From the NCBI RefSeq assembly GCF_963678635.1, contig NC_087067.1:37270686-37334685 (forward strand): a DNA stretch of 64,000 nucleotides, in the 5' to 3' direction. Source of the stretch: Symsagittifera roscoffensis (lineage: Eukaryota > Xenacoelomorpha > Acoela > Convolutidae). Position numbers and translations under genes: made by a program. The notes beneath the pieces are model-generated. The model was not told the origin of the DNA, made no database searches, and saw nothing but the letters and a program-made list of their open reading frames with translations. This document shows, one piece after another, positions 45,950 to 58,700 of the stretch (its first letter is position 1; each line of letters opens with the position of its first letter).

Positions 45950-46460
45950 AGAGCCTCGGAGGGAACCTCTGAGTTTCACTAAGGAGGGTTGTTAAGGGAC
46001 GCAAGTCAACTCGGAGGGTTACTTTGGAGGGTACCTTAAACATCTAAGCTACTTCGGTTCTCCAAAATTCACTAAGGAGGATTGTTAAGGGGCACAGTAG
46101 ACTCCGGAGGGTTACTTCGGAGGGTCCCCTGAGATTTTTCCGAATTTCAATTTTTTGCCTCGAAGAAATCTCCGGCTAGTGTCAAAATGAATATCAATCG
46201 GCTAAAATTACTCTGGGGTTCTTTGAACGTTTCGTAGGGTTGCACCAAAAACTTTTCACCAAGGAGGTTTATTAAAGGGCCATACTAACTCCGGAGTGTT
46301 ACGTCGGAGGGTTCGCCAAAAATTGCAAAATCAGGTCTTTTCGGGCGATAAAGGCTCCGATTGAGGTCTAACTTACTTAGAACAAAGTTAGATGAACCGG
46401 TCAACCTACCTTGTGGGATAAAATTGGAGTTTTGTAAAAATTTCCGTCGTTCGGAGGGTT
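45950..46460. repeat. Imperfect repeats rich in GGAGGGTT
   Basis: A block of the form ttcactaaggagg...gttaagggrc...ctcggagggttactt, then ggagggt, occurs near 45976-46036, 46067-46122 and 46256-46312. A lone cggagggttccct sits near 46448. Spacing is irregular (about 90 and 190 bp). Function and class unknown. Confidence 0.5.
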
Positions 46461-47990
46461 CCCTAAAATTTGGACACTCCAAACTGATAAATTCTAAAAA
46501 AATTCTTCTCCGATACTATCAACCTAAAACCGGTTACAGATCAGAAAAAAACGTAACCTAAAAACGGTTACGGATCAGAAAATTGGTTGAAAACGTCGAC
46601 TTAAGGTAACAAATTTTTTCCGATCACTTTGTTAGTTTTTGGGAAATCCACAAAATCGCGTTTGCTGAATTGACCTTTTCTCACTGCCTATATAGGTTCT
46701 CAGAAACTTTTTTTCACAATTAATGCTGAAAGTGGTAAAAAAATACCTAAAACGAGCGCAGCATCCCTGTGAAAAAATTAGAATTTTGCACCAAAATTGG
46801 TTTAGGAACAAAAACTTGCCAAAAACTATCGGATTTGGAACCTCTGATTCCTTCCCGATCTTTAAGTCTCGATCTCTATCCAGTGCGCTACTTGGAGGGT
46901 TTTTCCTAAAGTGTTCTAGTAACTGAGCCCGTTATGCTAGCAAAACCCTAGTGCAATTTTTTTTATCGCTATAACTCCTAAAACTCAAAATTTTAATCTT
47001 CAAAACCTATTGACAAAATTCAGAATTTACGAAAAAAGAATGAACAAAAAAATTTTTTTTTCGTCAACTTCTACTGAGTTTTTTCTCGCGCGGTTTCTTT
47101 TGTTAGGGGGATGATTTACGTAGAAACCCCTTGCGTAGAAGCTTTATATCGTTCGGAAACATTAGAATATCCAAAAACTTGGGGCTAACAAATTGGTCGA
47201 AATCGGTAATTTTCGGGAAGGTTACGGTGTTTCGGGTATAAATGAGAGATAAGTGATATATATTAAGGGTTGTAGCCTATTAGTAGTCGTAAATTGATAA
47301 TAATTCACCCTCTTTACATCATAATACCCGAACTAAGACCCTTAAACCGGAAGTTCGCAATCAGACTGGGCCAATTGTGTCCCCCACAACCTTAGTTTAT
47401 TGCAATAGTACCCGAACGATACTAAAACTGGGCTAACGAGACCCAACAGTCGTTGTGGATGTTGTCTCTGTTGTCCGCTGCCGCGTCTGGAACACGTCTC
47501 TCAGCTTGCCACTATACCCTCCGGTCACCGGCAAAATTATCATTAACCTGCTTAAATATTCAAGCATTACTCAAGAGAGCGTACCCAACAAACAACCAAC
47601 CCACTTAATCTTTCGATCAGAAATGATATAAATCTGAAACAACAACAAATAGAAAAGTCAGATCAAATATTGTCCGGAAATATTATTTGCGCTGTCATTT
47701 TATGTTTTTTACTGGTTGTGGTCCATTTTATGTTTTTTTACTGTTCTTTGTAATTTTTCGTTTTCAAGTAAATTGGTTTTTGGATTTTTCCTAGTTATAC
47801 ACTATTTTTGGCTGTTTTTTTTCGCTTTCTCCGTAAATGTTTTTTTTTGTACAAAGGTTTGGGACAAGTGGGCTCTAGACTTCCCACCTAACCCTCCGAC
47901 CCCCGGAGTTTTTGGTCTTAACTAAGTTAAAAAGCTAAATTGTATTAGGTGGACAAGTCCGCATCTTCCGCCTAGTACAAAAGAGGACAT
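46461..47990. other. Region upstream of the retroelement remnant
   Basis: No supported gene. 47280-47620 is less AT-rich than the rest and may be the 5' part of the retroelement at 48000-49350, but no recognisable motif was found. Confidence 0.35.
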
Positions 47991-47999
47991 TAAGGCCTT

Positions 48000-49350
48000 T
48001 AACTTGAGCTTACGCCCGAAACCGAGGGTTCTTCAGTGAAATTTTTGATGATCATGATAGTCTATTTCCTTTAACAGCCCACCCAGGAGCGCCAAAAAAA
48101 TGTCTATGTAATATTCGCCCAGGTATTATACAGTAACAGAGCGTAGAAAAAGTCGCTATTGATGACTGGATCACCTTCCACCTTTTTTTACAGACTCTGT
48201 TATAATGTCAGAAGACGGAACTCAGTAAGGTAATCCTGAAGCCCCACCCCTGTATGCGGAAACAACCCAGACACTAGTCAAACAGTTGGAGTCGAAGATT
48301 AACATCTGGTATATAGATGATGGAAGTTTAGCCGACGGCTATGAGGTAGTACTCCGAGACCTTAAAAGCATTCTGAAAACGGCCTGAGCTTGAACACTGA
48401 GAAGTGCGGTTTTTGTTTTTTGGGAACGTCTACGAGTACATAGTATAATTCAATTTTAGCACAATTTCGAAAAATTTTCCCCAAAATAAAAAAAAATACA
48501 AAAGAAGAACTCCTCGTTTTAGGATCTCCAAACGACGAAAAAATTAGGAAGCTTGAAAAAATTTCGGATGTCATTGACAAACTAGACGCCCATTATGGTT
48601 TTTACCTCCTGAAAAATAGCATGTCAAAACTCCTATATTTTTTGCGCTCGAGCCCTTGTTTTTTTCAAAAAGATAAAGACAAAATACTAGGAAGTTTGTT
48701 ATGCAAGGTCACTAATGTGAAAATGGATGATAACCAGTTTTTACAAGCATTTTTCCCGGCAGCCAAAAGTAGCTTGGGCGTTTCTCTCGCTCGTCTACTA
48801 GTTTTACCCGCTTTCTCAGCCTCAGCAGTAGGAGCAAAAATGCCTTAAGCGAAATCCATGGTTTGCAGCATGTTGATGGAACCTATGATGATGCGCTTAA
48901 ACGGTGGTTTGAAATTGGCAAAAATGAAATGGCTCCGGAAAATGAAATCCAAAAAAATGAACAGAGCCAATTTTTGACAACGAAAATGCAGACTTGATTT
49001 CACGGCTCGAATCAACGGATGTAAAAAGATTCAACACGTTCCAACAACTCAGAATTGCAATAGGACTTCGATTAGGCTCAAAAATATGCGAACGGCGACG
49101 TTACCGAGGATGGTTGGTATAGTCTTTCTTGCCTCAAAAGTGCACGGAGATTCTCTAGGCATTCAAACTTGATTGCCCTTATAAAGCAGAGTTTGTCTTC
49201 TACTCACATTCTGTGTTTTTAGAACGACGACACCTCTACAGGACCGATCAGAAGCGACCAGACGGTTTGACGTTCGTTCCATGGGCTGCTGGTAAGCAGC
49301 TCTTGTGGGATGTAACGGAAGTAGACTCCTTATAAATGACAAAAATAACT
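48000..49350 (+). mobile_element. Decayed reverse-transcriptase element with endonuclease-like C-terminus
   Basis: Fragments appear in family order: IWYIDDGSLADGYEVVLRDL (RT catalytic region with YxDDG), then FLLKNSMSKLLYFLRSSPCF and VTNVKMDDNQFLQAFFPA with LPAFSASAVGAK. After these come RFNTFQQLRIAIGLRLGS and [20 protein letters not shown] followed by VTEVDSL. The last block has the PD...D-x-T pattern of a restriction-like endonuclease. This family is frequent in invertebrate genomes and is related in layout, not in detail, to the remnant at 6405-8050. Assignment rests on memory of the family. The copy is broken in several places and lacks recognisable ends. Confidence 0.6.
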
Positions 49351-49363
49351 TTCGACGAAATTT

Positions 49364-49603
49364 TTATTTGTAAACGTTGTATATTATATTTTCTCGTGTC
49401 GAGTTGCGTGTTCTTATTGAAGAAACGTAACCCGTATCGGTTTTAATTGTAAGGACATCAACACTTGTCATCTTCTTTTTATCGTTATCACTTCCATATC
49501 TAGAAAATTCCAAGGATTTTGATTGGAATACGTGATGAAGACTGTAACCTGGCTGACTGTAACCTCGGTTACTATGATACTTTTGACCTTCTGAATACCT
49601 CAA
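49364..49603 (-). CDS. Possible exon, unknown protein
   Basis: A 79-residue minus-strand frame, including KYHSNRGYSQPGYSLHHVFQ and SLEFSRYGSDNDKKK. An acceptor-like 'tattcag' lies at its 5' side. It could be an exon of a gene divergent from the TBC1D25-like gene, or chance. No family recognised. Confidence 0.25.
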   Translation of the reverse strand: MRYSEGQKYHSNRGYSQPGYSLHHVFQSKSLEFSRYGSDNDKKKMTSVDVLTIKTDTGYVSSIRTRNSTRENIIYNVYK

Positions 49604-49668
49604 AAAGAATAAAGAAGATATCTGACCTGATTTATAAGAAACTGATAGTTACAGATCTCAAATGAATA

Positions 49669-49752
49669 ATGTTGGACAACATGTTCAAGAACTTCAATTT
49701 GAAGCCGAAAGAATTACGAGAGGAACTGGAAGTCGTGCGAGTGTTTGTTCTA
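49669..49752 (+). CDS. TBC1D25: TBC1D25-like exon 1
   Basis: Twenty-eight codons, ending VVRVFVL before the donor GTAAGT at 49753 (phase 0). Another ATG at 49662 opens a different frame (MNNVGQHVQ...) that does not match the family and runs into the intron. Confidence 0.75.
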
Positions 49753-52700
49753 GTAAGTTCTTCTATATAAATAATTTTTTCTTTTCTCGATCTTGTTTAA
49801 TAAATTTTTCTTAACTCTCCCTTGTTTAATTAACTTGTGATGAAATGTTCTTTTTTTGCAGAAGTGCAATGGGCTGCATCAACCAGAAAGCAGAAAATTT
49901 TCATTCGACCCCAGGGTCACGAACAATATGGTACTTCGCATGTTACTTGTTGAGGCTTTCAAAATAAAAGAGTAAGTATCTGGCTTTGACTTAATACTGG
50001 GCGATATTGACAACGCATCGTCAAGATATTCGCTAAATCTCTCCTCAAAAAATGGTTGAATAACTTGTGAAGTGATACAAACTAAGACTTTTGAATCAAG
50101 TTGGATCACATTTCAGCAACAAAATTGTTTTTGATTGTTTTTTAAAGTTTTCTTTGAATGCTCGAAATAAAATAACGCCTGAAATTAACCTATTCTATTT
50201 TTGATTTAATCTATTTTTGATATACAGAAAAAAAAATATTTTAATGGTTTAACCTATTAATGGTTTATCCTTCATTTTTATTCGATTTTTTCAACTTGAA
50301 AGGCGAGGGTTTTTCAGGAATTTTTTTGAGGCAATTAGGAAAGTTTTATGAAATGCATCAGGTTTTTTTTGCCCAAAAGTGTTTTTTTTAATTATTTTCC
50401 AGGCAATTCATACATTTTTCTTGCCATCTATAAAAGCAAGCCAATAGGTTTTTCGAAGTTTCCAAAAATACACCGTCGAAGACATTTTGTCTTATCGAAA
50501 TTTTTCCGTTACGAGGTCTTTCAGTATAGCAGCGAACTTTTAATTTTAATGCATCAATTTCTTTCAGCCAAAATTTTGCAATCAGTTACCTTTCAAAAGA
50601 CGAGCGTGGCGAGGATGTATATCTGTCTCTGTTAACTGATCTGGACTTAAGACTTGCGCTGCAGCATTCCTCTTTCCCTGTGCTGAAACTGAAGCTCGAT
50701 TGCTCGCCTTTTTCAACCAAAAGCGGCTGTAAGTACCTTGGGACTCCACCGACAATTGCTTTAGTTCACTAGTTGTGCTATCAAATAGTTCACGAAAGTA
50801 TTTGTTTGAATATCTGCGAAATGGGCTGCGGCAAGTTGCTCCTTACATATTATTTAATTCTATCTAAAAAGACATGAATCGTAATCGTTCAGTGAGAGTT
50901 GCGAATTCTAACGATACTTTATACGGATTTGAAATGTTCTGTTTTTCAGAACCATTTCTTAAATGGTACCCTAGGAATCGAACTGAATCAGAACTCTCAT
51001 TTTGAAGGTAATTGACTAACTCAGCTGGACCTTAAAAAGATTTGTCCTCACTCTCTTTTAGAAGTAGATAAAAAGTCTCTCGTGTTTTATCTGCACAGAA
51101 AAATGGCTATTGCGTTTTAAAAAGATCGTAAATTTGTTATCTGTTCTATATCTGAATGCGGGCTTCACTATCTCGCCACGCTTAAGCGTTTTCAACGTAT
51201 TATTTTTGCATGTTAACGATTTTTTTTTTCACATTTAAGCTATATCGTATATTGCAGTGGTAAAGGTTGTTTTTCGATTTTCCATTTTGAATTCAGCGTT
51301 CATTTCACCGATTTCATAATAAGCAGCCCAATAGTTGGATGCTGTCAGGATTTCCCCAGGGGTTGCGAATTTCGCCTCCAATAATGAATTTCTAAATCCT
51401 TTTAGTGTATGAGGTATGACAATTTTTGTGATTGTTCTTCAAGTTTTCAGAAAACTCAAATTACACAAAATTTGAAATTCCCAACGCTGTAATTGGGTGC
51501 TGTGAGAGTACTCTCGAGAATTACACTTGCGATCAGCATAGTGTGTTATTACGAACCTTCTTTTTTTCTAAGCTAGCAAATAAAAATTAACTATTTGAAA
51601 ATTTCACTTTAGCATTGGAAATTGTTTAGCATATGTTCTCTGCGTTGTTTGTTGTGGCTAGTGTTTGGTGTTTTTTAAGCTTCCGTGGCTGAGTGGTAGG
51701 TGTGTGAGACTCCTTATCTTTTGGTCGCAAGTTCGAACCTCAGAGTAAATCGAATTTTTACTAATTCGATGCTTATTTCTAATTTTTATTTTTGCACTTA
51801 GCTGATTTGTGTCCTGTTCTCGCAAGTGTTTGCAAAGCGAAGCTTCGCCACTAAGTTGAGACTTTTGCCTCCAAATCTGACTCTTCAATTCTTTGTAGTT
51901 TTCAAGATAGAAATGTTTCATGATTTCTTTTTAATTTTTCAGAAAACTTAGATTTAAAATAAATTTGAAAGATTTGAGGGAAATTCCCAAGCTTGTAGTT
52001 GGATAATGTGAGGGTACTCACCTAGAAATGAAATAATACACAAACTTTGAAAGTCCCAAACCTATAGTTGGTTGCTCTCAGAGTACTCCCAAGGATTGCG
52101 AATCTTGCCTCCAAACTTGACTGCTCAAATCCTGGTTGTTTTCGAGATACGACGTTTTTTTTGTGATTTTTGAGAAAATTTTTCAGAAAAAACTTTAATT
52201 TAATTGTTTTTTCAAATTTGAATTTCCCAACCCTGTAATTAGGTGCTGTCTGAGTACTCTAAAGGATTGTGAATGTTGCCTCCAAATATGACTGCTGGAG
52301 TTTTTGTTATTCCAGATATGACGTTTTTTCTAGTTTTTCAGTTTTTTTTTTAGAAAACTCAATTTTGATATTCTCAAAATTTGAAATTCCAAAAGCTGTA
52401 ATTCGGTACTGTGAGAAAACTCTCTGAAGTTGCAAATCGTGCGTCCAAATGCGACTGCTCAATTGCTTTTACTTTCCGGGACGTGACGGTTTTTAGATTA
52501 AAAAAATTTCAAAGTTTTATGGTTTTTCCAAATTTGAATTGAAAATGAGCACGAACCAAAAAAAAACCTTACAAAATTTGAAATTACCATCCCTGTAACT
52601 GGTTGCTTTCGGAGTACACTCAAAGGATGCAGATGTTTTGTACAGTATATGTGGTTTTTTCTGAGTTGTTAAAAATTCGAAGCACCGGAGGTGTGTAACA

Positions 52701-55700
52701 CGCTAGTAATCTTTTAAGTTCACGAACATCTTAGTTTGTTTTAAACATCTGAATCGAAAAGCTTTATTTAGTATAGGTGCTTTTAATTAACCGCTTATCA
52801 ACTTTTAATTAGCTGGGAGCACTGTCAGTGTTGCCATTGTGTTATGAAACAAACTTCGAATTTAAATAACTTTCAAGCCTTAGAAATGATAAAGCGAGAT
52901 CATTAGTTTTTCGTTTCTCTCTTGGTAGCTAGTGTTTTTGAAGTTATTTATCACTCAAATCCAGAGTACGGGTCAGATTTTATATAAAATGTTTTTTTTT
53001 GTGAAATTGCACAGCGTTGTTTTCGTGACGTTCGTTTTTTTTAATCTAATAGTTGAAAATGTCGTAGACAAAAACTGAATACTGGCATGCAGAATGTTGT
53101 GGAGAAATTGTCATCCTGAATGTATATTTTTCAAGCATTATATTGCGTCGAGGTTCTGTTATTTCGAGAAATGGTACCAGAAATTTCCAGACCATTTCTT
53201 TTGAATGAAAACCGAACAGTTGTTCGTGTTATGTTAATCAAGCTTGAGAATAAAAATTTCCGATTTTATTTGCAGATTATGACGCGGAAATTTAATACAC
53301 TTGTCAGAGCAAGTGTCTTGTAGTCGGTAACTGGACTTTTTCCCCGTTAAAAACTTTTTACAACACTTTTAAGAAATTGTAATGTTGGTTTATTAGATAT
53401 CTGTAGCAATTTCTAGACTTCTTCCCTCTTAGCCTAGAGGTAACGCGGTTACCTTTTCACCATTAGGTGCGGTGTATTAGTCCCAGCCGGACCATGTTTT
53501 TCTTCAGTATCCGGGGAAAATTGAATCGTCGTGTTTTCATTGGTCTGCTTGTTTTGTCGGCTTAGTTGCCACATCGGGGAATTTTCTTGTGTTGTCAGCA
53601 ATTTTCATTATAGATGATTTACTCCTGTAATTTTTAAAATTTATAGCCCTGACGTATGTGTTCCTTTGTGGGTCTGAATGGTTTCGGCTTGTATTTTATC
53701 GGCTTAGTTACCTTTTGAAGTGTCGCCTCAAGAGCTAAAAATGATTACCTTTATTTGAGAAAAAAAAATCAATCATTTTTAGCTCTTGAGGCGACACTTA
53801 AAAAGCTAACTAAGCCAATAAAACAAGTCAAAATCATTCAGGCCCAAAAATGATCACATACGTCAAAAATGAACCAGCTAAAAAGATCATCCGACAAGGA
53901 AGCAGCAGGTAAACTCCCTGGTTGACAAGAATGATATTGCAAACAAAGTTGTAGCTCTGCACGTGCTGAAGTTTGTTTTAGATGGTTCTCGATTCCGGAC
54001 GAGCGACTGTTTCAGTCATCGAAGAGATCTGTATTCAAAAATGTTTCCAGACTCAAGTTAAGTAAAGTTGGCTTGTGGGCCTACCAAAGCTACGTATATG
54101 CTTGCGCATGTCATTGTTCCATTCATAAATCCGAGATCACCAAAAAGCTTCGGGGCAAGCGGTTTGCCATACACCTAGACGAGTCTTCATACAACGAAAA
54201 ACTTGACAATTTCAATGACAAATCAGGAATTAGTAAAGTATTTGCATACTATTTCAGATGAAGACATTGACAAAATTCGAACTGACTTGGGGAAATGCAG
54301 TGAAGTACAGCTGAAAATAAGTCTCCTAAGATACCAAAATACGAGTCGTTGAGCAACAGCGGAACATTTTATTCCAACCTTGAAACGTTAACTCTTAACG
54401 TTAAAGTTTTATTTTAGATGTTATCAAGATGAAAGACTAAGTTGCCACATTAGCGGTTTTGGCTGGGTCTTTTTTGCTTTTTGAACTGTTCAAGCAAAAC
54501 AAATTGGAGTTTTCAGGCGAGTTATCGTTGTTCATGTCAAAAGCTGCAGAGTTACGTCAAGAAGATGAAAATTGCTTCTAAGGCAAGTCGTATCCAACAC
54601 GAGGTTGCAAATGGTGCTCGTGAACAACTGGGAGTGGTTAAATAGCACATGCCTGGTGTGCTCAAGAAGAAAATCACTGATGCCGACAAGTAGTTGAAAA
54701 AAGCTCAAAAGCTGGTCGGAGAGCTCCAAAAAAGAAAACTAAACTGGAACTAGAGAAAACAGCTGTTGTTGAACATGCCGATGTTTTTTTTTCTGATTGG
54801 CGAAGAGGTTTCTTTTGCTCCTCGTGAAATTTAACAAAGAGGAAAGCTGACTCACTAAGTCGCATAGCGCTGCTAGTGGAAAACAGTATCGAAACTATGA
54901 AAACTTCAGAAGAAAAAAAAACAGATTCCTCTTGCCGTCTCTATTTAATGCGGAGTTTTTGAATCTTTATTCACCTAACCAAGCATCTAGAAACCGACCA
55001 TCAACGTAGCTTCTGCCGGATGCACTCATTGCTACGGATTTGTCAATCTATGATTTTTTTATTGACCGTTTAAAAGAACAAAGGCCCCCAATAAAAACAG
55101 TTCTGTCCACGCTCGACTTATCTAAAGCTTTCAACATGGTCTGTCATCGCAGTCTTCTGAGTATTCTTCAAATCATCAGCGCACCGCGAAGTTCAACCAA
55201 ATGGCTATCAAACTATTTGAATGGTAGTCAAGCTAAACAATATCGAGGGATGCACTGTTATCCTCTAGGTTTGAGAACAGGTGTCCCAAAAGGCTCATTC
55301 CTATCATCACTTTCAATTGTGTTTATTTTAAAACAGCAACTGATATTTTTTGTGCGAAATTTTTGGGTTGGGTGTTTGTTTTGAAAAGCGTCAATGGCAT
55401 TTAAGTGGTAAATGAACTTTTTTGAGAAAACTGAAATCGATTCAAAGCCTTTAAATATCTCTTTATGCTACAGTTTCTGTTTTTCTATGCATTTTCTATG
55501 CATTTGAACATCTGGTAAAGTGCACGTTATTGAAAATTTCGGGCTGCAGAATAAATTAAAAGTCCGGGCTGCAACATAAATTAAATAAAAGGTAGGATTT
55601 TTAACATAAGTTCGATTTGTTGAGTTTTCTCCTACTTGGGCTCGACTTGGTTTCAGGCTTGAATTTAAGTTTTAGAAATGGCCCTTTTGTTGGGCTGAAG

Positions 55701-58700
55701 AGCTTTTTCGCAACTGTTTGTCGGATGTTGCTTGGTCTTTGTAACCTTTACCTTTCTTTGAGAAATGGATCGGTTTAAACCTTTTTGTCATTGAATTATT
55801 GACAAAAAACTTCTCGTCGAACAGCTTTTAGAGTATTAGAATAATCGACTTCATATAACTACTAATCATGTAACTTGTGCTTTAAACGTGTCTCAATGTA
55901 GCTAATGTTAAAAGTAGAATGCGTTTTGTGACAGTATTTGCAGTACTCAATACTGCACAACACATCAAATAATCAAAAATTATTTTGGTGCATGATGATA
56001 AACTCAAAGCCAGTTGTCCTTTTCGTTTCAGTTAGACAGTTTATGACAAATTGTGCAAATGGTCTTATGCGCTCATTTTTGGACTTCAAATTACTTTATT
56101 TTTTCGTCCTTCATATTTTTTATTTTAATAAGTTTTCGTTGTATAATCTTTTCCATGTTGGAAAACTATGACGAGTGATTTCAACGCGTATTTCAACTTA
56201 TTGCCACTTGGCACTATGCAGAACTTGTATGAGACTTCAACTTTGCGTTCCAAATTCCCTTTGCCACAGTTTTCAACTTATTTCAACCAAAATTCAACTA
56301 GAGATATAAAAATGAGCAGTGAAGAAAAAGAGGAAGAACGTCATTTGAGACTTTATTTTTCGACCACGGCGTCACATAAACGAGATCTGGGTAGTGATGA
56401 TAGTGGCGATGATGTAATAAATGATGCAAGAGTGATTAGTTACCAGAAGAACTTTAAAACGCACTTGATTAAACACCTAATGCTACTAGAATATGACCCC
56501 ATATTGCATGATTGTGAAGAAGAGAAGTGGTTGGATAGCAATGGTAAGATTTTGAATATGGTTGAATACTCCGGGACTTCCAAGCATAGTTTGGCTATCA
56601 TGTTATGTTTTTTTTCATATCTGCTTTTTCCGAATTACTAAAAATAATTATGGCTGATATTCTAATACTAATTTAACTCTAGTATGAAATAAAATCTTAA
56701 TTAGGAAAACTAAATATCACGGTCGCCAACAAAAAGTAGATTATAACATCTCAGAATTTTTTTCAAAGTATTAATAATTTCGATTCTACGAATCGCGCAG
56801 GATCTATCAGATTCTGTTAATCTTGTCCGTTCCTATGATTTCAACCCATACAAGACAGTTATTTTGTTGAGCTATGGTTTTTTACGCATCTTGAGGCGCT
56901 TTTTGCGACTGAGACCCTTTTTTGTGTAGTAATACTACTGAAGCAAAAATCGTTTACCATTGGGCTAAGTGCCTCTTTGCTCGGAGGTCTATTGAAATTT
57001 GTAACATTTTAATAACCTGAGCAACATCATTTTTCAAATTTTGTAACACTGGCGAGAGCTAGTGTCTGGTAATCGGGAACTAGGCTTTTTGTCCCGTTAT
57101 TAATTTTTCTTACAAATCTGTAAAAAATTTAATTTGCTTTAATATTCGACATTTGATAACTTCCTATTTGGTCTGGAGCTAATGCGGTTGCCTTTTCACC
57201 CTGAGGTGCGGGGCTTGAGTCCCAGCCAGTTCTTGTACAATGTATGGGTTTATTGTTCCGGGGGAAAATGGAGTCGTCAAACTTTCGTTTGTCTGCTTAT
57301 GTTTTGTTGGCTTAGTTGCAACATCACGGAATTTTCTTAAACTGTAAGTAGTTTTCATTTTAGTTGCAAGTGTTTTTGATTTATCTCTGTAATTTGTAAA
57401 TTCATTAGCCCTAGTTTTATATATTTTCCTTTTTTTAGCTTGATGCGTCATTCATCCTTTTTTTGTGTCATTTGAAAAGCGAAATGGATTGATCGCTGCA
57501 AAACATATTGTAAGAAATTTTATGGACAAAATTTTTCTGCCATAATATTGTTGGCTCAGTGGCCGCTTTATAATTGCTCAAAGCTTCTTCAATGCTAGAA
57601 GTTTTGTTTCTCGGTTGTTTTTCTGAATTTGGGGTTTAAATCAGATTTTTTTCAAGTATTTTCTGTAGTTATTTCCGTCTCAATTTTCAATTCGTTAATC
57701 ACATCGATTCTTGCAATAACTGTCAAAATTGTGCAAGTTATTTCCGTCCTAATTTTCAATTCGTTAGTTTCATCGAATTTTGCAATAACTGTCGAAATTG
57801 TGCCAGAAATTGATCGTCCTGCATACTTTCAAATCTGAGTTGAGAAAATTCCTAACTGAGTTAAAATAAAATTAACCTTTCAATCCGATTTTGTCACATT
57901 GTTTTGAAATATCACTTATAAGAGTTTCTTAATATTGATAGAGCTTTACATCAATCTAATGTTTTTAGTTTGTTCTTCGTACTTTTTTTCAATTTGAGTT
58001 TTTTCCGATTTTCAATGGTCTGTTGGCTATGTGAGGTAAAAGCAGCTATTTATGTAGATTATTGGTAAGTCTGATTTAATGGCATGCCGTATCTAGGCTA
58101 CTTCTTAAAATCCACATAAGATGTCCAGTTGACAACAAAACAGCCCAAAAATTGTGGAAATCTGACCCTAGCAGAAATTTTTGATTTCCATTCCTGGGAA
58201 AACGTGAACTTATATAGGTCGTAATGATTTTCATGGTGGTTTTTTCAGGAAAGTCTTAATGATCTAACAACCGCAGAAGTGCATTCATACTTATGCATTT
58301 GTGAATGCCCTCAATTATTCTTCAACTTTTTGACTTTAATTCAATTTCATTGCGAAAAGATTGGCAAAATTCGCGTCGGAATCGTGGCAGATGTCAACTA
58401 TTTATTTGTTTTCACCAAATGAAGATTGGAACCGTGGTGTATCGCTCGGAAACGATGCCCCGAAAATTAATTTACTTTTTGAGAGTCGATGAACGTAGTT
58501 TAGACTCTTATATAGGTCATGATAATTTTTTTTTCTCGTGAAAGTCTTAAAATTTGTTCAGGCCAAATTTACTTTTTCGCGGTTTGACCTTTATGTTTGT
58601 TTAAGTTCAGTATATTTACTTTGTTAAAAGGAAGGCAAACTCCAATATCGAACAGCAAAAGTTGAAAGTCATGAAAAACGTAATCGACTTCTAGTTTCAA

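Noticed and set aside
45950-46320. GGAGG words as bacterial ribosome-binding sites
   Set aside because: No ORF follows them at a suitable distance, and the rest of the window is clearly eukaryotic.
51677-51752. Functional tRNA-Ser/Leu gene
   Set aside because: The boxes are good, but the acceptor stem does not pair well and the sequence continues into a body shared with 3722-3972, so it is a SINE.
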